From positions 14,632,001 to 14,696,000 of the forward strand of contig JAMPIT010000174.1 in NCBI GenBank assembly GCA_026261815.1: a stretch of 64,000 nt of DNA, given 5' to 3'. The notes below the pieces were generated by a model. That model made no database searches and had not been told where the DNA came from. It saw only the letters and a program-made list of their open reading frames with translations. Each line of letters begins with the position of its first letter. Position 1 is the first letter of the stretch. Positions 37,080 through 49,300 of the stretch are shown piece by piece. Position numbers and translations under genes: made by a program. The DNA comes from Monarcha castaneiventris obscurior. Lineage: Eukaryota; Chordata; Aves; Passeriformes; Monarchidae.

Positions 37080-37250
37080 CTGCCTGTCACGGGGGCTCTG
37101 TGCCGGCTGAGAGCTCCGCTCCTGTGTAGCTCCACAGGATCAGCCCGGGCGTAGCTTGGAGGCAGCGGCCGCGCCGCCTCCTCCTGCCCCACGGCGTTTG
37201 GTGTCGGCGCAAACGAGCTGGCAGAGCCATCGGAAAGCTTTGGGAGATAA
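37080..37250. other. isolated CpG-rich patch in UPF2 intron 1
   Basis: About 170 bp with clustered CpGs and a GCGGCCGC octamer, in AT-rich intron far from exon 1. Function unknown. Confidence 0.6.
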
Positions 37251-38654
37251 GGAGCTGTACACGTAGCAGGTAGTGAAGAGTATTGTAACATACCTGTTCC
37301 GGCATACAGAACAAAAACCTATTGTAAAACGAGATTTTTGGGGTTTTTTTGATGTTCACTGGGAAAAGGTGGATAATGCTGCCTTGTGGTCAAAACCATA
37401 ATGTGCCCATTTATGCTCCATCCCTTTTCTTTTTATCCCATCTTCTCTGGTTTGCTTTTATACTAGCAAACGTCAGATACGTCTTTAAAACAGAATTCTG
37501 AGTTCCTAAATTTAGTAAGAGCTCAAGTACCATGATTGTGGTAAATGACCATGTTGTTAAAAGTTACATGAGTAGCTGGATATTTTGTTCAGAGTATTGG
37601 AATTGTGACATGCTGTTCCAACATTTCTTTAAACATAGGCAACCTCTTCCCTCTTTGGTTAAGTACGGATTTCATAATAATATTGTTTTAAGATCAGCGC
37701 TTTTGGAATTCAAGTAGTTCTGAGATCTTGAGATCCAAAATCTTGTAGACATGCATTAGGGTGCCAAATTTGCTACTGCTTGTTTAAGCAATGCTGATTT
37801 GATTTCCATAAATCTGTGTCGGAGACATTTCTCCGTTGATGCTGTTGCCAGTTGCTGCCAGAGGCCAAGTCCTGAATAGGTTCCCCGTTGGTAAGTTGTC
37901 ACTGCACATCCGTGAATACTGATACTGTAAATTTCTGCAAACCATTTTTTCTTCAGAAGCCCTGGACAAGCACCTTAAATATTGTAATACAGAGTTTCAT
38001 CTGGGTGGGATAGACTGTATATGAATCTGTCATTTTATTGTTTGGGAGATAGCAGAGGAATTGTGCAATGCTTATTAAAAAACCTGTCTTCTTTATTGTG
38101 AAGTGTTGTTTATAAACATATTTCAAAATAGTTAATACCAAAGCACTCTACATTAGATTGGAATGCAAGCGTCTCATTATACACTCTGAGTAGATGCAGG
38201 GAAATGGTGAATCTAGCATGTTTTCATTATCCAGAGTAAAATGTTAGAAAGGCAAAAGTAGGAGTGGCTATTGGGACTCAAACTGGTGTTACTAATAAAA
38301 ACGAAGTGATGGCTCTTCAGAAGGCATCACATGCAGTGGTGTCCTGTCAGTCCCACCTATATGCATTTAACTTGAAGCATGTTGAAGCATGTGAAAATTA
38401 CTTACGGTGTTAAGAAATTAATTTAACCTGAAGTAAATAAAGCCTAGGTGGTTCTGACTGCCTCTTGTGGTCCTGCCTGGCTCATCTGACCCTGACATGA
38501 GTCAGCAGCATTCTGGGCTGTGGTACCAGGAGTAATCCATAAGGCTGAAGAAGGTGAGCCTTCCCCCATTGTTCAGTATTTATCACATCCAGATGGGGAT
38601 TCTTTGTTCCCCAGAAAGGCATTGACACTGAAATAAGTCTATTGGAAGATCCCC

Positions 38655-39036
38655 AAGAGCACAGGGAGGCTGGAGGATGTGATATCTGAAGTGAAGCAGA
38701 GAAAACTGGGTTCTTGATCTGTGAGAAGAGAGGGGGAAATCTTACTGCTGTCTTAAAACAACCTAATGGGAAAGCATAGAGATGAAGCTGGCTTCTTCTC
38801 AAAGCTGTTCAGGGATAGGATGAAAAGAAACAAACACAGTATGGGCATGGCAATTTCCAGGTTGGTATTAGGAAAAGCTTTTTCTCAGCGTGTGTGGAGG
38901 GGGACCATTGCTTCTCTGTTCTTGGAGATACTAAAGCCTTAGCCAAGCCTCTGATCTGATTGGATCTGCTTGGAGCAGGGGGCTGAACTAGGTGCTCATC
39001 ACAGTTTCCTCCTAATGAAAATTGTACTGTGATTTT
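38655..39036 (+). mobile_element. old, diverged CR1 fragment
   Basis: Degenerate CR1 lines (TTAGGAAAAGCTTTTTCTCA, GGATCTGCTTGGAGCAGGGG) ending CTGTGATTTT. Boundaries approximate. Confidence 0.65.
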
Positions 39037-39349
39037 ACCCTTTTGTGTTCAGTATGTGTTACCTTTTGTGTCCTTAGCCAAATGATACCAAAGCTTAGGG
39101 TGCTGGAAACCCTAAAAGAGGCTAAAGCTCCTACAAAATGTTGGTTCTGTCGAAGGAGAGAGGAATTCTAGCCTTTGTTAAGTCTTGACAATTGCAACCT
39201 TTCTGATATTATTTCCGTTTACTCTGCTGGCAGGGAGGTTTGTGCATACAGCTTAGTCAGCACTGCTCGCACTTCGGCTGCTACTTACGCTGAGTGCAGA
39301 GATGCTGGGGAAATCTGGGGAGGGGTGAGGAAAGAAGGAAGGGAGTTGA

Positions 39350-39537
39350 TGCCTTTTCTCAGTGAGGATAATGAGACATTGGAACAGGTTGGCCAGAGGG
39401 GTTGTGCAGTTTCTTTCCTTGACACTTTTCAAGACTGGAACCTAGAAGAGTCTTGTCTGGACTCATTGCTGACCTTGCTTTGAGCAGGAGGTTGAATTAC
39501 TTGAGGTCCCATCTAACCTGCATTCTCCTATGATCCT
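39350..39537 (+). mobile_element. old, diverged CR1 fragment
   Basis: ACATTGGAACAGGTTGGCCA, TTGCTTTGAGCAGGAGGTTG and AGGTCCCATCTAACCTGCAT, ending CTATGATCCT. Confidence 0.7.
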
Positions 39538-39960
39538 AAGTAGTGGTAGTGGAAGGGGGAGTATTAGGAGATGTACAGAAACGTCAGTGAGGTGCAAGTG
39601 CATGCTGATGTATCAAGCATGTACTTATTTTTAAGTTGGGTGTACTTTCTTTTCATCAGTCTTGAATTATTTTTTTTTTTCAGATGGACTTGTTTATGTT
39701 CAAGATCTTACATTCCTTGGGCTGTAGAAACTTCAAGATGCTTTTATTTCACAATTCATGCTGAAGACAGCTTTGCAGAACAACATGCTTACAAAATGAT
39801 TAGTTTTTACCTGATAGGTCCCTTCCTTAGTTCAAGAAAACATAAACCTTTATTTTGATGAGTCACACATTTGTGAGTTAAGTGAATATGGGTGGGCTGT
39901 GAAAAATGGCTAAAATATCAACAGCAATTTAAAAGTATTTATTTTCCTGTGGCTCTGCAG

Positions 39961-40340
39961 GTTTGCCTGGGTAACACAATGCCAGCTGAGCGCAAAAAGC
40001 CAGCAAATATGGAAGAAAAAGAATCTCAGTTAAATAATAAAGAAAAAGAATTTAGTGAAAGGCGACCAGTGAGCACCAGGGAGAAGCCAAAAGAAGATGT
40101 CAAGGTTGGCATGAAGAGAGAGACTTTAAAGGTTCCTGAAGATAAAAAGAAAAAAATGGAAGAGGATAAAAGAAAGAAGGAAGACAAGGAGCGGAAGAAA
40201 AAAGAAGAGGATAAAGTAAAGGCAGAAGAGGAGCAAAAGAAGAAAGAAGAAGAAGAAAAGAAGAAACTCGAAGAAGAGGAGAAAAAGAAACAAGAGGAGG
40301 AAGAAAAAAAGAAACAAGAAGAAGAAGCTGCTCAACTGAA
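39961..40340 (+). CDS. UPF2: UPF2 exon 2 (CDS from 39979)
   Basis: Acceptor CTCTGCAG; 18 nt of leader, then ATG CCA GCT GAG. Encodes residues 1-120 with near-pure Lys/Glu runs from purine-only codons. Ends CTGAA|GTAAGT, completed by G of exon 3 to Lys. Confidence 0.95.
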
Positions 40341-43300
40341 GTAAGTTGTCTTTTAAAGGTTTAATTGTACCAAATGCTGGAGTTCTACTGTCAGGATTGT
40401 GGTCAGAGTTACAAAAGATGAACTGTTTTGAGTTACTTTTAATAAGTTGCATGTAGTGTTACCAATTTTATGTGGCTGGCTGATTGTGCTTTATGACTTC
40501 TAAGAAGTTTTGTGTTTTCACTTGTAACCTCTGTTACTGTGCTCTCTGTTGTGGGGGTTTGATAGTGTTCTGCATGTGATGACCATGGAGAGCAGAGTTA
40601 TGCTTGAGTAAATGTTGTGGTTTAACCCCAGCCAGCATCAGGCCCACACAGACACTCCCTCCCCTCAGCAGAATGGGGAAGAGAATCAGAGGAGTAAAAG
40701 TGAGAAAACTCAGAGGTTGACAATGTTGCTGTTCTCACGGTGGCTGAGTAGAGAAATGACACGAAGACCAGGCCCAGGGTCAAGTGGCAGCAGCTGATTT
40801 AATGAATTCTCAGAAAACTTTTATGTGTTAGTTCGCAAGGCGTACTAAGTGGCATGAAGTGATTGGTTTTTCCATCCATCCCCTAAGGGGATTGGTCAAG
40901 TTCTAAGACACCCATCTCTGAATGTTTTTCTGGTCAAAGCCATAACAATACTACAAAACAACCCACAGGTGCAAGAAGTTTACAATACTGTAACCTTGGC
41001 CAAAGTAATCAGCACGGGAAAGGCAGAACTCTCACAGAAATGCTGCAGAGAGCTGAAGAAATTCTCTGCTGGGGCTTTTCAGCATCCATAGACAAAAAGA
41101 CAGTCCAGTGGGTAAAGCAAAAGCTGTGCAGGCAAGCAAACCAAAACAAGGAATTCATGCCCCACTTCCCCAGCAATCCTCAGGACAGCAGGGCTCTGTT
41201 AAATGCAACAGTGACTTGGGATGACAAACGGCATCACTCCTACAATCCCTCCCTTTCCTTCTTCCCCCAGATTTATATGTTTACTGTGATGTTATATGAT
41301 CTGGAGTATCCCTTGGGTCAGTTGGGGGTCAGCTGTCCGGGCTGTGTTCCCTCCCAGCTCCTTGTGCACCCCCAGACTCCTTGTTGTTGAGGTGGGTTGA
41401 GGAGCGGAAAAGGCCTTAACCTTGTGTAAGCACAGCCCAGTAATAATGAAAGCACCCTCGTGTTATCAGCACTGATTCCAGCAAAAATCCAAAGCACAGC
41501 CCCACACAGGATACTCTGAAGAAAATAAACTGTCCCAGCCCAAACCAGAACAATAAGAAAGCACAGGTGCATTTAAGATGAAGTGTTCAAGTGTGAAAAA
41601 ATTGGGGATACAGATTCTTAACAGGTCTACACACCATAACAGGAGCAAATCTGCTGTGAGAAATGACTGTCATTTCTGTAATCAATCACAGACAACTGAT
41701 ACCTGATGGCAAACTCAGAATGTAACCTGGCAGTTTAATATGTGATATTACCAAGACCATGTTTCTTAGTATGTTACCCAAAGGTATTAGAGTGTTGAAA
41801 GTGGCATTTTTAGACCAATAAAGCTAAGGTTCTGGCCATCCTTAGGTCTGAAATATTTCACTTTTAAGATCAAGGCAATGTCATAGCCTAATTCTAGCTG
41901 GGACAGATATATCTCACCTATTCCAAATTTTCTGTGTAATTTCAGTAGCCTGGCAATAAAAGATTTTCCATAACTGTGGAATATAGTAACCTGTTGAAAG
42001 GCTGTTTTCCTCATCTGTAAGAATTTCATCTCCATCTGTAGTAAATGGAGTTTTATGTTTATATTTTTGAAGTCTGTTGGGATTAATATGTTCTGTATAG
42101 AAATATTTGAGAAATTTTGTTTTGTAACAAGTAGTGCTGGCCCTTTGCAGCACGAAAATTAAACAGAGTTTCTGAAGCAGATGCTTTAGCTTTCTAGGAT
42201 TAGGTTGGTAAATATTTAAGAAAAGAGTAAGGGAAAATGCTGAAGGTTTTCCAACTGTGACCTTTTTTCCTTTGAGCTGATACCCCGAGAGTAAGGCTCT
42301 GTAACAAAAATGACTAATTTTTATATCTCATAGGGAGAAAGAGGAAGCACATCAGCTCCATCAGGAGGCTTGGGAGCGCCATCAGGCAAGAAAAGAGCTC
42401 CGTAGCAAAAACCAGAATGCACCAGAGAGTCGTCCTGAGGAAAACTTCTTCAGCAGACTGGACTCCAGTCTGAAGAAGAACACGGCTTTTGTTAAGAAGC
42501 TAAAAACCATTACAGAGCAACAAAGGGACTCCTTGTCCCATGACTTTAATAGCCTGAATTTAAGCAAATACATTGCAGAAGCAGTAGCTTCTATTGTGGA
42601 GGCCAAACTGAAAATATCAGACGTGAACTGCGCTGTGCACTTGTGTTCCCTCTTTCACCAGCGATATGCTGATTTTGCCCCTTCGTTACTGCAGGCCTGG
42701 AAAAAACATTTTGAAGCAAGGAAAGAAGAGAAGACTCCCAACATTACCAAGTTAAGAACTGATTTGCGTTTCATTGCAGAATTGACAATAGTTGGGATTT
42801 TCACTGACAAGGAAGGTTTGTCTTTAATCTATGAGCAGCTTAAAAATATTATTAATGCTGATCGAGAATCCCACACTCATGTTTCTGTGGTTATCAGCTT
42901 TTGTCGGCACTGTGGAGATGACATTGCTGGTTTGGTACCAAGGAAAGTAAAAACTGTTGCAGAGAAGTTTAACTTGAGCTTTCCTCCTAGTGAGATAATT
43001 AGCCCAGAGAAACAACAGCCCTTCCAGAATTTGTTGAAGGAATACTTTACATCTTTGACCAAACACCTGAAAAGGGACCACAGGGAGCTACAAAATATTG
43101 AAAGACAAAACAGGTGACAATTGAATGTTGTTTTTTCCTTATGAATAAAAAATAGTTTGTTTATGAAATGCTTAGATTTGTTGCAGTATTTATAAACAAA
43201 GTCTGTTAGCAGTGTGTAGAAGATAAGTGTGTTCTGCAGTGTTTCTAAAAAAAGTTCTAAATTTGTTCTGAATACTTAAAAAGCAGAGACCAAACAGACT

Positions 43301-46300
43301 CTCTGAATATCTTTTAAAGAAAAGGGAGGTTGACCTTTAGCTGTAATTCTCTTTACTCTCTTTGGTGCTGTTTCCTTATCAGCATGAGAGCAATGCTGCT
43401 TTCCCAGCTGGTACTGTCCTTTTCCAGTTGGCACAATCTGATTTCTCCCTTTCCACCCACATGTATCTAACGAAGCATATGCCACAATTGCTTTGGCTTG
43501 TTTACTTTTTTTAGTGTACCAGCATGAAGGAAAAAATAGGTTAAATTAACAAGGTATTGGTTATACTCCAAGGTGGACAAATATATATTAAATAAATATA
43601 TTAAAATGTTGGCGGGTGTAGACAATTTGATAAAAGTCTTCTTAACCATCTGTATGCAGTACTAATATTGTAGGATATGAATATGCAGACCTTGAGATCT
43701 GAATAATTTTATTTCTGCCATGTTCACATTGTTTAATAATTGTTGGCTTTAAAGCATCCTGAATTCTCATTATTGGAGCCAGCCTAAACCCAAATGCTGG
43801 TCTTAAAATAGTCACTCTTAATTCCTTCTGGAAGCATTCCAGTCACATAGAAACGAACACATTACTGTGTATAGACACATATTTCACCTAAAAGGCTGGA
43901 CATCTATCCAGAGCCAAATGTATGCTTGGAATGCATTAAATTTTTATGTTTCCAGAGCAAGGATCCATTGTGCTGATGGGTTTTGTGCTGCAGTCCTATC
44001 TGGTCTCAGCCAAGTGTTGAATTTCACAGGATCATAAACTGACTTTTGAGGTACTGTTATTTCTGCAAGTACCTCACTAGTTTAAAGTGCATTACTGACT
44101 TAGGTGTAATTATTTCAAAGTGAATGAATATGAACCTTTATACTTTCACAATTATCACTGGTTCTGGGCACGTTGGTTCTGGCTGGTGTTTCAATGAGTG
44201 GGTGTTACAAAGCCTAATGATGTGATAGAAAATAAAGTGAAAAAAGTTTCTGAGAGGTATAAAATATGTTAAGAAACCAAGAAGAAGAAAGAATGTAAGT
44301 GATCTGGGAGAGAGAAATATACTTTAATATTAATTTACTTGTACAATTGGATAAAAATGACTGGACAGAGCCTGAGCAGCCTGGTCTGACCTCATCACTG
44401 ACCTTGCTTTGAGTAGATCAGACAGGGGCAGATGAGGGACCTCTCAGCACCTCATCATCTGAATTATCCCCGTGAACTTGGGTGCAAAGCTTTGTTTTGG
44501 GGAAGGAATGTGAAGAACTGTGAATTAAGAGAACTCTGTTGTTTCTCTCTCTGAACTTGAAGGTGCTTATTTTAACTCCTTAATAAAAGTTGAGAGATAA
44601 GTTTTGTTAAATAAGACATCAAAAAACTTTCCTACCAAATTTTATTTGTTTACAACATCTATAACAGATTCTTGGCATTTGCCCGCTGTGGAAGTGTAAA
44701 GAATGAGGAGGGCAAGATAGAAATTTGCTTAGTAAGAAGTTTATCAGTACTATAGAAACCTTCCTAAACTGTGGATTTTGGGAAGGTGATTGTGCAGTTG
44801 GTTCCTTATTTGCTTTTGAATTTTTTTTTTTAATGTGGGTGGCAGGTTTTTTGGGGTGGTTTTTTTTGGTTGGTTTGGGTTTTTTTGTTTTAAAAAAACA
44901 ACCAATTATTCTATTGGTTAAAACAGTTCTCTGTGTATTAAAAATCTGATCAGTTTTGCTGTAGTTTTATTCACACTCTTACTCCAGAATAATTGCAGTG
45001 AATAGGGAATGAATTGTTCCCTTTTGTGCATCAACTGTGTCGTATGTTTAGGTTATGATATTTTGTCAGGTAAATGACTCATCAATTTATCTGTGTCAGG
45101 AGAGCAACTGTGAAATGATTCAAGCCTTACAAATTGGTTGAATTAATTGAAATTTACTATGCTAAATTAACAGTGCTTTAGTGCTGTGTTACCTGTGGAT
45201 AATTAGGAAAAGTACCTTGAGTTATGCTGTGACTTTAAATAGACATAACGTAGAACCTGGTGGTCATTTGGTTACACAGCTGAGGGCACAACAGAACTTA
45301 TCAGGCTGTGTCATTGGAAGGTATCCCAAATTCTAAAGAGAGTTTTCAAAAATAAGTGTTAGCTATAGAAGAAACTTCTTTTGTCTAAAGATGTGCTGAA
45401 CTTGCCTTATGGTGCTTTGAAGATACATCAAGTAAAACAAGTACTGTGTGTTGTACTTGTACCTGTATTCAGAGGTGAACTGAGCTTTTTAAAGTCTGCT
45501 TCATTTGCTTCAGCTTCTTTGAATTTGTTAACACTTGTCTTCTTGGAACTGAAATTGAGAACTGAAAGTCTTGTACTATTGTTATAGCACTTTGGTTTTT
45601 TTTGTTTTTTAATAATAGCACAAAGCTTCAATGCTCATGTTTGTAAAGCTGCTGGTATATTTTAAGTTTAAAATATATATGCAGTGGACAGTGGTCTCCA
45701 TGGAAGAGCTATGAATTGACACTTAATGTGTTTCCTGAATCCACACTGAACTATTGCACTTCACAGATTGTCAGTGGTTATTTAATGTGTTAATTCTTCT
45801 TTGCTGTGTTTTGCAGGAGCAGGCAATACATGTTAAGTAGGTGTGTTTTGTCAGAGAAATAGAGCTTCTGCCAGCATTAGTGCTTCTTGCACTCTAGCCA
45901 GACACCTGTGTCCACTTCTGGTTCTGAGCAGGCATAAGGGATCTTGTTGCTCACCCTGTAAATATGTACAAAGGTGACTCGTTTTTGCTGTTAACCTGGA
46001 ACAAGAAGACTGATATCCCTCAGCTTACATTGCCTAAACTATTTCAGAATTCTTATGCCACAAAATGCTCATGTCTTTTGGCAAGACTGTGACTGTATGC
46101 CTGTTGCATAATGAAAGTCTCATGGTAATGGAATCCTACAGATGATAATGTAAAGATACAACTTGTTGTGGAGATTGTGGCATTTGCACCTTTTTTCAGA
46201 CTTCTGGTGCTTTCATCTCAGTGCAGGGTGCCTGGTCAGTAGTTCCAGCACTTGTAAGCAGTGATTAGGTTCCTTCACATGCAAGTTACTTTTGACAACA

Positions 46301-49300
46301 GACTTCAGTTTAAAAATTGTTATTTAAAACAAGTATGAATAGTTTTGTAAAAGAAAATAAAGAGCAGCTGAAGAAACACATAAATGTAACTGCTAATAAT
46401 TTGGACTAATAGCCTTGAAATAACTTGGTTTGTTGGAAAGTCAGTGGGCTGCTTGCAAACTTTTTGACCCTCCTGGTGATAATAGCTCATGTAATCTTTT
46501 AAGCAGTGTGGAAATGGATTGTTACAGGTGCAAAGCAACTTTATCTGGCTTTTGTCTAAGCTGAATGTTTTATTTTACTATTCAAGTCTTTTTAGTACTG
46601 TTACAGCCTAATCGTGGCAAAGAGTAAGTGGGCCTTTCTCTTTGGACATGGAAGCTGGAGCTTCTGTGACTGTACTGTCTTCAGTGGGATTGAAGTTGGA
46701 AATTCAGTGTGGTTTGGAAAAATAATAGTGTCACTTAAATCTTTGCTATTGTGGTCTAAACTAGAATTCTTACAGTTCCCTCAAAGAGGGCAGGTTAGCT
46801 TTGCTTGGAGAAATTCATAGTGGTTCAGCATAGCTCAGATATGTTTTAAGGAAAAAGGTGTTCTTACTGTAAGTTTGATTTTTGTAGACGCATTCTCCAC
46901 TCCAAAGGAGAGCTGAGCGAAGATCGACACAAGCAATATGAGGAATTTGCAATGTCGTATCAGAAGCTGTTGGCCAATTCTCAGTCTCTGGCTGATCTTT
47001 TGGATGAGAACATGCCTGACCTCCCCCAAGAGAAACCAACACCCGAGGGTAAGCCAGATTCTAAAGCAAGACAACAGAACCCTGGACTTGGCTTGGATGT
47101 GGTGGGAAAACTAACAAAACCTTCTTACAATGTGTTCTTTCTGCTGGTTTCATTTCATTCAGCCTTTCCCCCTGAAGGATATCAGCTAGTGAATAATACA
47201 TCTATATTTTTAAATTAAAGTAATTATGCCTCGTATGTAACCATCACTATTGTATATTCTGTGTAGTTAAGGTAACCTAAGTAATATCTCTTTAGGTTTG
47301 TTTCTGGGAATAGAGTCACAAATGGAAAATTAGAAATGTTTTTAACCTGATCCATCCCATTTAATACTATGCAGTTTTTAGTATTTAAAAACTGTTAGAG
47401 TTTTAAAAGCCGATACTGTTAAAAAATACATTTGAAGTCCATTTTGGGTCATGATGCTATGGGCAGGAACATATTGTTAAGCCAAGTAAGTCAGTAGGTG
47501 TGGCTGTCTGGCCTCCTAAGCAGAAGTGCAGCTTTCGAAGCCTTTAAATCTAAACTTTGAGATTCATTGAGATGTTGTTGAAATAATGAGTATCTTTTGC
47601 CTTAAATGATGTTGAACTTAAAAAAGCTGTTTTTCTTGAGTGCCTCTAAATTTTAAATTGTTCTTTTTAAACTTCATTCTAAAAACTCAGTGGGGTACAG
47701 TTCATCATATTCAAAGTGATTACTTTTAATGCTAATGTTATTGAAGTCTGTTACAACTTTCCTTCCTAATACCACATAATGTGCTGCATAGTTTTACTTG
47801 ATTTGACTTCCTTTCTGATTCTGTCTGTATTTTCAATCAAAATGAAATTTACAATTTTAAGATAGTTTCTTAATATGTCTAATACTAAGATTGAATTGTT
47901 AAAACCACTTTAAAGTATGTATTGCAGTATTTAAGTGAAAACAGAGGTAGTAATAAATAGTTTAACACTTTCCTAAAAGGACTCTTAATCTCTAAGGTGC
48001 TTCCCCATAGAAGATTGTAAGTTTGTGTAAATAATTTTCTTACGGTTTCACTGTTTTTGCAGAACATGGACCTGGTATTGATATTTTCACACCAGGAAAG
48101 CCTGGAGAATACGACCTGGAGGGGGGTATCTGGGAAGATGAAGATGCTAGAAACTTCTATGAGAATCTCATTGACTTGAAGGCTTTTGTGCCAGCAATTT
48201 TGTTTAAAGATAATGAAAAATATTCCCAGAACAAGGATTCCAGCAAAGATGAATCAAGAGGTAGGATGCTTAGATGAGTATTTTCTTTAACATATCTTGT
48301 CCAGCAGATAAACAAACCTGATGGAAGTAATGAGTCTCTAATGAAATAATTTGTGGTAATCAGGACAGTACACCAGTTTGGATGAATTTTTATGGAATAA
48401 ACTAGATGGGGTAGGGATTATATCTGGTTATTAAGGAAGAAAAAAAGTAAATGCATTTTAATACTGTTAGAATTGTAAATTTCAAGTAATTGGAGGTTAA
48501 TCAGTGTGAGTAAATACAAAGTTTTTTGTGAGAAACGGGAAGAGTTTTCCCTTTTTTGCAGATGTTAGTGTTTGGGGGTTTTTTCACTGTTATTTTCTTA
48601 CTAAGGTATTGATGGTAGGTGACTTTGTCAGCATAAAATTTCACTAGCTTAAAAGACCTGGGTGGTTCCTCGCTTCTGACACAGCCCTCAGTTCACAACC
48701 AGGCACGTGCAGACTTTAGGTACAATGGGATAAAAAGTCACCATCCCTGGCTTAAGGTGTAAGAGAAGAAGGATGTTTGGATAATTCTGAAATTTCCCTG
48801 TAAGGATCTTTAGATATTGGGACAGCTTGCCCAGGGAGACTGGAATCTCTGTGTCGATATTTTAAATTGGAAAAGTACCTGAGAAATCTGGTGTGAATAG
48901 TCTTCATCCACTTTGACCAAAAGGCTGAACTGGAGATACCACCAAAGTCCATTCCAGACTAATTTTGTTTGTGATTCTAAATATGTTACTTGTTTGTGAG
49001 TCTGTATTTCCATATGATGTGTGCGCTGTTTAGAAGTTGTCACACTCTGCTTTGAAAAATTTTAGAATTTTAATAAGGTTATCTGCCTTGAAATTAATTT
49101 TTTTAAAATGAAGTATTGTCTGCAAATGTCATTGGAAGGAGGCCTGAAAGAATAGTAAAATTCTGTAGGTAGTAATCTCTTGGAAAAATGCTCAGTGTTG
49201 GACCAGTGTTGTGTTCCAAGAAAAATATTAACTATTCTTTTCTGAATCCTTATCAGATACTGTTTTCAAGAAAACGAATAATTTTTATTTGACCTTTTAT

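Larger units (their letters stand above)
35185..39960 (+). other. UPF2 intron 1
   Basis: Holds three CR1-derived segments (about 35626, 38655, 39350) and a small isolated CpG-rich patch at 37080-37250. Confidence 0.7.
35166..39974 (+). promoter_or_regulatory. candidate UPF2 upstream ORF across the exon 1-exon 2 junction
   Basis: ATG at 35166 reads MSAPGT, crosses the predicted junction 35184/39961 and continues GLPG to TAA at 39972-39974, four bases before the UPF2 ATG at 39979. The ATG context is weak (C at -3, T at +4); the main ATG has A at -3. It depends on the inferred splice. Confidence 0.45.

Noticed and set aside
42382..43081. Minus-strand open frames opposite UPF2 exon 3
   Set aside because: They are the complement of strongly conserved UPF2 coding sequence and have no independent support.
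43467..43649. 60-codon minus-strand frame in UPF2 intron 3
   Set aside because: Hydrophobic, AT-rich translation without flanking splice-site support at both ends or any family resemblance.
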